The notes beneath the pieces were generated by a model. The model was not told the DNA's origin and did not search any database. It saw only the letters and a list, made by a program, of their open reading frames with translations. Below, one piece after another: positions 1 through 5,442 of a DNA stretch of 5,442 bases. Numbering within the stretch: position 1 is the stretch's first letter; every line of letters starts with the position of its first letter. The position numbers were made by a program, and so were the translations under genes. The stretch comes from Alphaproteobacteria bacterium (GTDB lineage: Bacteria > Pseudomonadota > Alphaproteobacteria > Acetobacterales > Acetobacteraceae): contig JAAFHD010000273.1 of the NCBI GenBank assembly GCA_013298245.1, forward strand, positions 1 through 5,442. The letters are read 5' to 3'.

Positions 1-2
1 AC

Positions 3-692
3 GGCCGCGCGGAAGTGCGGGGTGACACCACCATAGCCGGCGTGGCGGGCACCGGCGCGCGCATCCGCCTGGACTTCATGGCGCCAGGTGCCACGCAATG
101 CGCGGCGCTGCTGCCCACCGGCAACGTGACCGATATCATTGAGGGCATGCCCTGCACGATGATCGACGCTGCCAACCCGGCGGTATTTTTTGGCGCCGCC
201 GATCTCGGCCTCATCGGTACCGAAAGCCCCGACCAGATCGAGGCAATTCCCGGCATGATGGCGCGCCTGGATGAATTGCGGCGCATCGCCGGCGTGCGGA
301 TGGGCCTGGCCGCGACACCCGATGCCGTCGGCCTCGCCGCACCGCGAATCGCGATCGTCTCGCTGCCCGCCGATGCGCGCCTGCTGGATGGTTCCGTGCT
401 GCTTGCGGCGGCACAGGATATTCAGGTGCGGATGCTGTCGATGGAGCGCGTGCACCGCGCCGTGCCGCTGACTGGCGCGCTGGCACTAGCCACCGCATGC
501 CGCGTGTTCGGCAGCCTGCCGCATGCCTTCTGCCGGACGGGTGCCGCCGAGATCCGCGTCGCCCAACCCTCTGGCGTCATCGCCGTAGGCGCCGATGTGC
601 GGCAGGACAACAGCGGCTGGCACGCCGACAGCGCCGCCGTCTTCCGCACCGCGCGCACGCTGATGAAGGGAGCGGTCGCCATCCGGGCTTGA
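3..692 (+). CDS. PrpF-family isomerase/tautomerase, 3' part (5' end outside window)
   Basis: This is the C-terminal 229 residues of a PrpF-type protein. The family has the diaminopimelate-epimerase fold and isomerises C=C bonds of carboxylates (2-methylaconitate cis-trans isomerase, 4-oxalomesaconate tautomerase, methylitaconate isomerase). The frame is open to the left edge, so the GTG at 15 is internal and not a start. Usual family length is roughly 350-400 residues, so about 130-160 residues are missing, including the N-terminal domain where the family's proposed catalytic residues lie. Family blocks visible: GVAGTGARIRLDF, ALLPTGNVTDIIEG, the substrate-side block SMERVHRAVPLTGALALATA, QPSGVIAVGADV and AVFRTARTLMKGAV near the C-terminus. 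The PSG block normally reads HPSG; here Gln (codon 564-566) replaces His. The gene is followed after 23-50 bp by the dehydrogenase on the same strand, so the two are probably cotranscribed. Family assignment is firm; the substrate is unknown. Confidence 0.88.
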   Translation, partial: GRAEVRGDTTIAGVAGTGARIRLDFMAPGATQCAALLPTGNVTDIIEGMPCTMIDAANPAVFFGAADLGLIGTESPDQIEAIPGMMARLDELRRIAGVRMGLAATPDAVGLAAPRIAIVSLPADARLLDGSVLLAAAQDIQVRMLSMERVHRAVPLTGALALATACRVFGSLPHAFCRTGAAEIRVAQPSGVIAVGADVRQDNSGWHADSAAVFRTARTLMKGAVAIRA

Positions 693-701
693 CCCAGTGT
701 C

Positions 702-745
702 GAGGTCAGGAAAAAGTGACCGGCTATGAGGACCGTCATCGCGTG
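702..745 (+). promoter_or_regulatory. Ribosome-binding region with two competing GTG starts
   Basis: Between the isomerase stop (690-692) and the dehydrogenase lie two possible initiation sites in the same frame. GAGG (702-705) and AGGA (708-711) precede GTG at 716; GAGGA (728-732) precedes GTG at 743. The ATG at 726 is out of frame and would encode only six residues before a TGA at 744. I prefer 743 because homology to the family begins just after it, but 716 has the tighter spacing. Confidence 0.45.
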
Positions 746-1789
746 AAGAACCGTTTTCGTGTGGGCTATGTCGGCTGGGTGCCGCATCCCAATTTCCTGG
801 CGACAGCCGCACTGGACCCGCATCTGGAAATCCTGAAGATTCCGATGGACCGGCCGGTGGCCGAGACCATCGCGCAGCTGCGCACCTGCCAAGCTTACTA
901 CGTGATGGCCGCCCGCGATGAATTGCCGCGCGAACTGCACGTGCATGCCGAGTTGCTGGCGCAGTTGCCCGACCTGCTGGTCGCGGCCAGCTATGGCGCA
1001 GGCTATGACACCTGCGACCCACGCGCCTGTTCGGATGCCGGCGTGCTGCTGCTGAACCAAGCCGGCGGCAATGCGGAAGGTGTGGCCGAACACGCAGTCG
1101 GCATGATGCTGGCGTGCCTCAAGCGTATGCCCGACGCGCATGCAGCGATGAAGGCCGGGACGGCGGCGGATCGTGCGGCGCTGATCGGCCGCGACATCAA
1201 GGGCATGACGGTGGGCCTGGTAGGTTGCGGCAATGTCGGCCAGCGCGTGGCGGAGATTCTGCAGCTGGCATTTTCCTGCCGCGTCATCGCGGTGGATCCT
1301 TATGTGGACAGCGCCGTGCTGGCCGCGCGCGGCATCGAGAAAGTGTCGCTGGCGCAGCTGCTGATGGACGCCGATGTTGTCAGCATCCATTGCCCGCTGA
1401 CGCCGGAAACCCGCGGCATGATTGGCGCGGATGCCTTCGCTGCGATGAAGCCGGGTGTGGTCTTCGTCACCACCGCGCGCGGGTCCATCCATGACGAGGA
1501 CGCGCTGCTGGAAGCACTGGCAGAAGGCCATGTCGCTGGCGCCGGCCTTGATGTCTGGGCGCAGGAACCGCCGCCCGTGGATCACCCGCTGCTGCACCAT
1601 CCGCGCGTCATCGCCAGCCAGCACACGGCCGGCGTCACGCTGCAATCGCGCGCCAATATCACACGCATCGCAGCACTGGCTTTCAGCGATGTCGCGGCCG
1701 GGCGCACGCCGCCGCGCATCATCAACCCCGAGGTACTGCCGCGCTGGCGCGAACGCTATCGCGGCGTGACCGGCCGTCCCGTCACCTGA
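743..1789 (+). CDS. D-2-hydroxyacid dehydrogenase (phosphoglycerate dehydrogenase-like), NAD-dependent
   Basis: The 348-residue product is a cytoplasmic oxidoreductase of the D-isomer-specific 2-hydroxyacid dehydrogenase family, which interconverts 2-hydroxy and 2-oxo acids with NAD(P). The lid motif NQAGGNAEGVAEHAVG is at about 105-120. The Rossmann motif GCGNVG is at 161-166, followed by Asp185 at the end of the second strand, which favours NAD over NADP. The catalytic triad is Arg246 (in TTARGS), Glu275 (in VWAQEPP) and His294 (in SQHTAG). Length is typical of the family without an ACT domain, so it is not a full regulated SerA. The chosen GTG at 743 gives MKNRFRVGYVGW, which runs straight into the first strand, and has GAGGA 11 bp upstream. 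An in-frame GTG at 716 with AGGA 4 bp upstream would add nine residues. The 3' end overlaps the convergent leuD-like gene by 8 bp. The neighbours suggest a catabolic 2-hydroxy acid rather than 3-phosphoglycerate as substrate (inference). Confidence 0.9.
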   Translation: MKNRFRVGYVGWVPHPNFLATAALDPHLEILKIPMDRPVAETIAQLRTCQAYYVMAARDELPRELHVHAELLAQLPDLLVAASYGAGYDTCDPRACSDAGVLLLNQAGGNAEGVAEHAVGMMLACLKRMPDAHAAMKAGTAADRAALIGRDIKGMTVGLVGCGNVGQRVAEILQLAFSCRVIAVDPYVDSAVLAARGIEKVSLAQLLMDADVVSIHCPLTPETRGMIGADAFAAMKPGVVFVTTARGSIHDEDALLEALAEGHVAGAGLDVWAQEPPPVDHPLLHHPRVIASQHTAGVTLQSRANITRIAALAFSDVAAGRTPPRIINPEVLPRWRERYRGVTGRPVT

Positions 1790-2387
1790 CGCTATCCCAG
1801 GCCCAGGCACGCGCCGTGGCATCGCGCGCGCGCCAGGTGGCGATGGCATCGGCGTGGCGCTTGGTCAGGCTGATATCGTCAAGGCCGTGCAGCATCGCGT
1901 CGCGCTTGCGCGGGTCGGTGGTGAAGGGGATTTCAGCACCCGTCGGCGTCACCACCACCATGCGTTCCAGATCGACAGTGGTGCGCGCATTGCCAGGTGC
2001 TGCCTCGGTTTCCGCGGCGATCCGACGCACGTCTTCAATCGGCAGCCGCACAGGCAGCAACCCGTTCTGGAAGCAGTTGGCGAAGAAGATGTCGCCGAAG
2101 GATGGCGCAATGACGCAGCGCACGCCCATGCCCATCAGCGCCCAGACCGCGCCCTCGCGCGAGGAGCCACAGCCGAAATTCTCGGCCGCCAGCATGATCG
2201 CGCCATCCTTGTATTCTGCCCGGTTCAAAAGGAATTCAGGGTCGGCGCGCATGCGTTCAAACGCGTAAGGCCCAAGCCCCTGCCGCGTGCCGCCCAGCAG
2301 CCGCTGGATGGGGATGATCACATCCGTATCCACATTCGCGCGCATCAGCGGAATCGCGACCGAGGTGACTGTCTTGAACGCGTCCAT
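1782..2387 (-). CDS. leuD: LeuD-type hydro-lyase small subunit (3-isopropylmalate dehydratase-like)
   Basis: The 201-residue product is the usual size for LeuD, the swivel-domain subunit that pairs with LeuC to form an aconitase-superfamily [4Fe-4S] hydro-lyase in the cytoplasm. Motifs: NVDTDVIIP at 18-26, the substrate-loop region QRLLGGTRQG at 28-37, the swivel signature FGCGSSREGAVWAL at 71-84, SFGDIFFANCFQNGLLPV at 96-113, and the C-terminal block GLDDISLTKRHADAIA at 168-183. Canonical isopropylmalate isomerases such as E. coli LeuD read SREHAPWAL where this has SREGAVWAL, so His and Pro are changed at a conserved, functionally placed site. The ATG at 2387 shares one base with the leuC-like stop (TGATG). 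It is preceded by AGGAGG five bases away, so translation is probably coupled. Longer upstream starts are unnecessary. The small-subunit call is firm; leucine synthesis is doubtful, and the symbol states family only. Confidence 0.92.
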   Translation of the reverse strand: MDAFKTVTSVAIPLMRANVDTDVIIPIQRLLGGTRQGLGPYAFERMRADPEFLLNRAEYKDGAIMLAAENFGCGSSREGAVWALMGMGVRCVIAPSFGDIFFANCFQNGLLPVRLPIEDVRRIAAETEAAPGNARTTVDLERMVVVTPTGAEIPFTTDPRKRDAMLHGLDDISLTKRHADAIATWRARDATARAWAWDSVR

Positions 2388-3754
2388 CAGAACCTCCTGA
2401 CATCCACCATCTCGCCGGCCAACGCGGCGGCGGCGGCCATCGCGGGACTGGCCAGATGCGTGCGCGCGCCAGTGCCCTGGCGGCCGACGAAATTGCGATT
2501 GCTGGTGGACACACAACGCGCGCCAGCCGGCACGCTTTCGCCATTGGCCGCCACACACAGCGCGCAGCCAGGCTCACGCCATTCGAAGCCGGCATCCAGG
2601 AAGGCGCGATGCAGGCCTTCGCTTTCCGCCTGCTGCTTCACGATCTCGGACCCCGGCACCACCCAGGCGGTCACATGCGGCGCCACGCGCCGGCCGCGCA
2701 GGACGGCAGCGGCATCGCGCAAATCCGACAGGCGCGAATTGGTGCACGACCCGATGAAAACCCAATCCACCTTGGTGCCCGCCAAGGCCTGCCCCGCGCG
2801 CAGACCAATGTATTCCAAAGCCGCCGCATCCGCATTGTCAGGCACGCGGCCGGTGATGGGTGCGACATGCTCCGGGCTGGTGCCCCATGTGATCTGCGGC
2901 GCGACGTCCGCCATGTCGATCACGTGGTCCGTGTCGAAGACCGCATCATCGTCGCTGGGCAATGCGCGCCAATCGGCCAGCGCCGCTTCCCAGGCACGTC
3001 CCTTCGGCGCGAAATCGCGGCCTTCCAGATAGGCGAAGGTCACGTCATCAGGTGCGACCATGCCGACCTTGGCACCCATCTCGATCGACAGGTTGCACAG
3101 CGTCAGCCGCTGCTCCAGCGACAGCGCGCGCACCGCGCTGCCGGCATATTCGATCGCGTATCCCGTGCCGGCGGCAGTGCCGAAACGCCCGATCGCGGCC
3201 AGGATCATGTCCTTCGCCGTGACACCCGCGCCGCGCACGCCTTCATAGCGGATGCGCATGCGCTTTGGCTTGCGCTGCGGCAGTGTTTGCGTGGCCAGCG
3301 CGTGCCCCAATTCGCTGGCGCCAATGCCAAACGCCATCGCGCCCACGCCACCATTGGTGCAGGTGTGGCTGTCGCCGCAGGCCAGCGTCACACCGGGCAG
3401 CACGATCGCCAGTTCCGGCGCCATCACATGCACGATGCCGTGCCCGCGCGCGCCCAGGCCGAAATAATGCACGCCCGCCTTTGCAGAATATTCGCGCAGG
3501 GATTTCTCAAGCGCCTCGCCTGTCTTGAAGGTGGCCGCACTGCGCCCGGGCGCGGACGACACCGCGTGATCCGGCACGGCAAACACTTTTCGCGGTTCAG
3601 CAACACTGTGACCGGCTTCGGTGATCTCGCGGATCGCGCGACCGCCGGACAGGTCATGGATCAGAATGCGATCCAGATAGAGCAGCGACCAGCCATCACC
3701 CAATTCCGTGACGACATGCTGGTCCCAGATCTTGTCGAACATCGTGCGTGGCAT
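2387..3754 (-). CDS. leuC: LeuC-type [4Fe-4S] hydro-lyase large subunit (3-isopropylmalate dehydratase-like)
   Basis: The 455-residue product matches the catalytic large subunit of isopropylmalate isomerase-type hydro-lyases (E. coli LeuC is 466). Fe-S ligands are Cys337 (FIGSCTNSR) and Cys397/Cys400 (EPGCALC). Other blocks are CGDSHT at 126-131, AFGIGASELGHALATQTL at 141-158, TLCNLSIEMGAKVGMVAPD at 218-236, and STSNRNFVGRQG plus RTHLASPAMAAAAA near the C-terminus. Three deviations from canonical LeuC stand out: Asn134 in TCTNGG where THGA is usual, Gly150 in ELGH where EVEH is usual, and CVAANGE after the second Fe-S cysteine where CLAMNDD or similar is usual. I place the start at the ATG at 3754, giving MPRTMFDKIWDQHVV, which aligns with other LeuC N-termini; a TTG at 3766 would add four residues. 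The gene begins 12 bp after the NMT1-like gene stops, so all three minus-strand genes probably form one operon. No leuA or leuB is present. Substrate uncertain. Confidence 0.93.
   Translation of the reverse strand: MPRTMFDKIWDQHVVTELGDGWSLLYLDRILIHDLSGGRAIREITEAGHSVAEPRKVFAVPDHAVSSAPGRSAATFKTGEALEKSLREYSAKAGVHYFGLGARGHGIVHVMAPELAIVLPGVTLACGDSHTCTNGGVGAMAFGIGASELGHALATQTLPQRKPKRMRIRYEGVRGAGVTAKDMILAAIGRFGTAAGTGYAIEYAGSAVRALSLEQRLTLCNLSIEMGAKVGMVAPDDVTFAYLEGRDFAPKGRAWEAALADWRALPSDDDAVFDTDHVIDMADVAPQITWGTSPEHVAPITGRVPDNADAAALEYIGLRAGQALAGTKVDWVFIGSCTNSRLSDLRDAAAVLRGRRVAPHVTAWVVPGSEIVKQQAESEGLHRAFLDAGFEWREPGCALCVAANGESVPAGARCVSTSNRNFVGRQGTGARTHLASPAMAAAAALAGEMVDVRRF
2393..2398 (-). promoter_or_regulatory. 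Shine-Dalgarno AGGAGG for leuD-like gene, inside leuC-like gene
   Basis: A perfect AGGAGG on the minus strand lies five bases before the ATG at 2387, within the last codons of the upstream large-subunit gene. It fixes the small-subunit start. Together with the one-base TGATG overlap, it suggests coupled, near-equimolar translation of the two subunits. Confidence 0.85.
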
Positions 3755-3759
3755 GGCGT

Positions 3760-3764
3760 TCCCC
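3760..3764 (-). promoter_or_regulatory. Shine-Dalgarno GGGGA deciding the leuC-like start
   Basis: GGGGA on the minus strand ends five bases before the ATG at 3754. The competing TTG codon at 3766 abuts this site and has no ribosome-binding sequence of its own, which supports the shorter protein. Confidence 0.7.
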
Positions 3765-3766
3765 AA

Positions 3767-4657
3767 TCAATCCAGCAGCGTGTTGTCCACGCATGCGGCG
3801 TGGCCCGGTTTACGCCGGATGGCGCCGGCGGTGAACATGGCGTGTTCCAGGCGCTCCCAGGGTTCGGGCGGAAACAGCGGCGTGCGTGGCCAGATGCCGA
3901 GCGGGCGATACCGCGCGATGCAGCGCGCGATCAGCGCCGCGTCCAGGTCAGGGAATAGCGGAGCGACCACGCGCCCGACCTCCGCATCCGGTGTCGCGTG
4001 CAGCCAATCCAGCGCGCGCGCCAACCCGCGCAGCATGGCGCGGAATTCCGGCGCGTATTCGCGCAGATTCGCGGTGGTGCTCATGAAGGTGGTGTAGGCC
4101 GTCGCGCCGCGCGTCGCCGCCGCATGCCACACCGCGCAACCCGCATCTTCCAGCCACGTCACGAACGGCTCGAAGACCTGGATCACATCCACATCGCCGC
4201 GCAGCAATGCCGCCGAATTTTCCGCCATCGTATGCGTCGCGTCGCGATTCAGCGCGCCGGGATCAATGCCATCCTGCCGGATATCCTCCTGCAAGGCCCA
4301 CCACGGCGTAGGCACTTCCGCAACACTGGCGAAGCGCAACCCCGCCAGATCGCGCAAACGAAACCCCAGCCGCGGCGCACGGCCCACGAGAAAGAACGGA
4401 TCACCCAGCACCGCCGCACCAAAATTCCGCAGCGGACAAGCCGCATCCGCGTCATGCGCCAGCATCAACCGCATCGGCCCACCCCAGGCGATTTCCGCAC
4501 GACCTTCCAGCACGGCATCCTTCGCGCGCGCCGGCTCCCCCCCCTCCAGCAGCGTCACATCCACGCCCTCGGCTGCGTAATCCCCGCGCGCCAATGCCGC
4601 ATAGAAGGGCACATAGAAGACGGCGCGAAAGGTTTCCTGCAGGCGGATCGGTCGCAT
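3767..4657 (-). CDS. NMT1/THI5-like substrate-binding protein without signal peptide
   Basis: The 296-residue product has the type-2 periplasmic-binding-protein fold of the NMT1/THI5-like group, known as substrate-binding parts of ABC importers (SsuA, ThiY) and, in fungi, as the thiamine-precursor enzyme Thi5. The opening LQETFRAVFYVPFYAALARG at 6-25 followed by EGVDVTLLEGG matches the family's first strand and helix. The ligand-cleft-type motif AWGGPMRLML is at 58-67, DPFFLVGR at 86-93, and MAENSAALLRGDVDVIQVFEP at 144-164. There is no N-terminal hydrophobic segment, lipobox or twin-arginine motif: the domain begins at residue 3, so the protein should be cytoplasmic unless carried by a partner. 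The fungal CCCFC motif is absent. The start ATG at 4657 has GAGGGA seven bases upstream; longer in-frame starts would invade the divergent gene and add no signal peptide. It is the first gene of the operon with the leuC- and leuD-like genes, and no ABC permease or ATPase is visible. Role unknown. Confidence 0.82.
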   Translation of the reverse strand: MRPIRLQETFRAVFYVPFYAALARGDYAAEGVDVTLLEGGEPARAKDAVLEGRAEIAWGGPMRLMLAHDADAACPLRNFGAAVLGDPFFLVGRAPRLGFRLRDLAGLRFASVAEVPTPWWALQEDIRQDGIDPGALNRDATHTMAENSAALLRGDVDVIQVFEPFVTWLEDAGCAVWHAAATRGATAYTTFMSTTANLREYAPEFRAMLRGLARALDWLHATPDAEVGRVVAPLFPDLDAALIARCIARYRPLGIWPRTPLFPPEPWERLEHAMFTAGAIRRKPGHAACVDNTLLD

Positions 4658-4721
4658 CGGCGCTTCCCTCGTGGTTCGCGCCACTGCACCATCTGCGCAT
4701 CGCCACCACAAGGAGGCCTCG
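4658..4721 (+). promoter_or_regulatory. Compact divergent intergenic region (likely bidirectional promoter)
   Basis: These 64 bp separate the start codons of the minus-strand operon and the + strand transporter gene and hold both ribosome-binding sites (GAGGGA at 4665-4670 on the minus strand, AGGAGG at 4711-4716 on the + strand). Promoters for both directions would have to sit here or extend into the opposing coding sequences. I see no clear -35/-10 pair. The only symmetry is a weak GTGG-6-CCAC inverted repeat at 4671-4684, too short to call an operator. Confidence 0.4.
4711..4716 (+). promoter_or_regulatory. Shine-Dalgarno AGGAGG for TctC/Bug gene
   Basis: A perfect AGGAGG lies five bases before the ATG at 4722 and fixes the start of the secreted solute-binding protein, giving a product that opens with a plausible signal peptide. 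Confidence 0.85.
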
Positions 4722-5442
4722 ATGCAAATCGCCCGCCGCGCCCTGCCCTTTCTTGCCCTGCCTGCTCTCGCGCAGGATCGCCGCCCGCTGCGGCTGATCA
4801 TCCCGGTCGGCGTCGGCGGCGTGACCGATGTGGTCGGCCGCATTCTGGCCGAGGCGATGCAGCCATTGCTCGGCCGCACCATCATCCCCGAAAACATCGT
4901 CGGCGCCGGCAGCACGGTGGGCGCGGCCGCCTTCCATCGCGCGCCCAATGACGGCAGCACGGTCTTCATCGGCACCAACAACCATCCCGTGATGCGCGCG
5001 GTCTATCCAAACTTTCCGCATGATCCGGTGCAGGATTTCGTGCCATTGGTGGGCGTGGGCGCGCAGCCCTTCGTGGTCGCGGTGCACCCGGCCGTGCCGG
5101 CGCAGGATGTGGCCGGGCTGCTCACCTGGCTACGCGCGCAGGGCGAGGCCGCGAACTACGGCGCCGCCAACCCTGGCGCTACCAACCACCTGGCCGGCGA
5201 GTTGCTGAAGCAGCTGTCGGGCACCTCCTTCACCATCGTGCCCTATCGCACCGCCGCGAACGCGGTGCAGGACCTGGTCGCCGGCCGCATGCAGGTCACG
5301 ATCGACAGTCCGACCATGCTGGCGCCGCTCGCGCGCAACGGTCGCGTACGGCTGCTGGCGTTGTCCAGCGCGAATGCCTCCACGCTACTACCCGGCCTGC
5401 CGCCGCTGTCCAGCGCGCTGCCTGGCTATGCGCTGACCGCCT
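4722..5442 (+). CDS. Tripartite tricarboxylate transporter solute-binding protein (Bug/TctC family), 3' end outside window
   Basis: The first 240 residues of a Bug/TctC-type extracytoplasmic solute receptor are visible; the family is usually about 300-330 residues, so some 70-90 are missing to the right. These proteins bind mostly carboxylates in the periplasm and, in some systems, feed a TctA/TctB permease. Residues 1-17 form a very short signal peptide: MQIARR, a hydrophobic stretch, then PALA followed by QD, a good signal-peptidase I site. Family blocks: LIIPVGVGGVTDVVGRILAE at 25-44 (usual PYPPGGxxD region), PENIVGAGSTVGAAAFHRA at 56-74 (usual ENRPGAGG), YGAANPGATNHLAGELL at 146-162, and VPYRTAANAVQDLVAGRMQV at 173-192 (usual VPYKGxxPAxxDLxxG). 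The second and last blocks are atypical (IVGAGS, YRTAAN), which may reflect ligand choice. It is transcribed divergently from the hydro-lyase operon. The ligand is unknown, a di- or tricarboxylate being likely from family and context. Confidence 0.9.
   Translation, partial: MQIARRALPFLALPALAQDRRPLRLIIPVGVGGVTDVVGRILAEAMQPLLGRTIIPENIVGAGSTVGAAAFHRAPNDGSTVFIGTNNHPVMRAVYPNFPHDPVQDFVPLVGVGAQPFVVAVHPAVPAQDVAGLLTWLRAQGEAANYGAANPGATNHLAGELLKQLSGTSFTIVPYRTAANAVQDLVAGRMQVTIDSPTMLAPLARNGRVRLLALSSANASTLLPGLPPLSSALPGYALTA

Noticed and set aside
1808..1845. Small inverted repeats near the convergent gene ends (CACG-3-CGTG at 1808-1818; CATCGC/GCGATG at 1820-1845) as a terminator
   Set aside because: They lie within the leuD-like coding sequence, stems are only 4-6 bp, and no T-run follows on either strand; chance symmetry is likely in such GC-rich DNA.
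422..1849. Long minus-strand open frame (about 475 codons) opposite the isomerase and dehydrogenase genes
   Set aside because: It is antisense to two genes with clear family motifs and its translation is rich in Arg, His, Gln and Ala with no recognisable domain; this is a usual artefact of GC-rich codon bias.
2388..2558. 57-codon upstream extension of the leuD-like gene
   Set aside because: The extension lies wholly inside the leuC-like gene in another frame; the ATG at 2387 has AGGAGG and yields a standard LeuD N-terminus and length.
1854..3958. Long plus-strand open frames (392 and 500 codons) opposite leuC/leuD
   Set aside because: Both are shadows of the well-supported leuC- and leuD-like genes, with low-complexity Arg/His/Ala-rich translations and no ribosome-binding site or motif support.
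3998..4951. Plus-strand open frame of 317 codons across the NMT1-like gene and the start of the TctC gene
   Set aside because: It is antisense to one real gene and out of frame with the other, and its product has no family features.
4658..4981. 108-codon upstream extension of the NMT1-like gene that might have supplied a signal peptide
   Set aside because: It runs through the divergent TctC gene, is Arg-rich without a hydrophobic core, and the ATG at 4657 has a good ribosome-binding site.
3..5442. RNA genes, CRISPR arrays, insertion sequences or phage-type elements
   Set aside because: I found no regularly spaced repeats, terminal inverted repeats, transposase or integrase motifs, or tRNA-like folds; nearly every base is accounted for by protein genes.

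Overview
This window looks like chromosomal DNA from a GC-rich (about two-thirds G+C by eye) alphaproteobacterium. The Acetobacteraceae (Roseomonas-like) are my best guess, because of the codon bias, the very short signal peptide of the form RRALPFLALPALAQ on the transporter protein, and the overall gene style. That assignment rests on pattern memory, not on a search. The window is almost fully coding: six protein genes, no RNA genes, no mobile elements, no CRISPR and no convincing terminators.

Layout. On the + strand, 3-692 is the 3' part of a PrpF-family isomerase gene that runs in from the left edge. A D-2-hydroxyacid dehydrogenase gene (about 743-1789) follows it. The dehydrogenase converges on, and overlaps by 8 bp, a three-gene minus-strand operon. 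Read in its own direction, that operon is a signal-less NMT1/THI5-like substrate-binding protein (4657-3767), then a LeuC-type [4Fe-4S] hydro-lyase large subunit (3754-2387), then a LeuD-type small subunit (2387-1782). The operon starts 64 bp from a divergent + strand gene (4722 to beyond the right edge) that encodes a secreted Bug/TctC-type solute-binding protein of the tripartite tricarboxylate transporter family. That gene has no stop inside the window.

How the genes may work together. The contents look like a catabolic locus for an unsaturated or branched di- or tricarboxylic acid rather than a leucine biosynthesis operon. A Bug/TctC protein would capture a carboxylate in the periplasm. 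A PrpF-type isomerase would move or flip a C=C bond. A LeuCD-type dehydratase would add or remove water to give a 2-hydroxy acid. An NAD-dependent 2-hydroxyacid dehydrogenase could oxidise that product. The pairing of a PrpF homologue with a LeuCD homologue parallels methylitaconate isomerase plus dimethylmaleate hydratase in nicotinate fermentation, and AcnD plus PrpF in the 2-methylcitrate cycle. The LeuCD pair differs from canonical isopropylmalate isomerase at several normally conserved positions, which fits a different substrate. The actual substrate cannot be read from the sequence.
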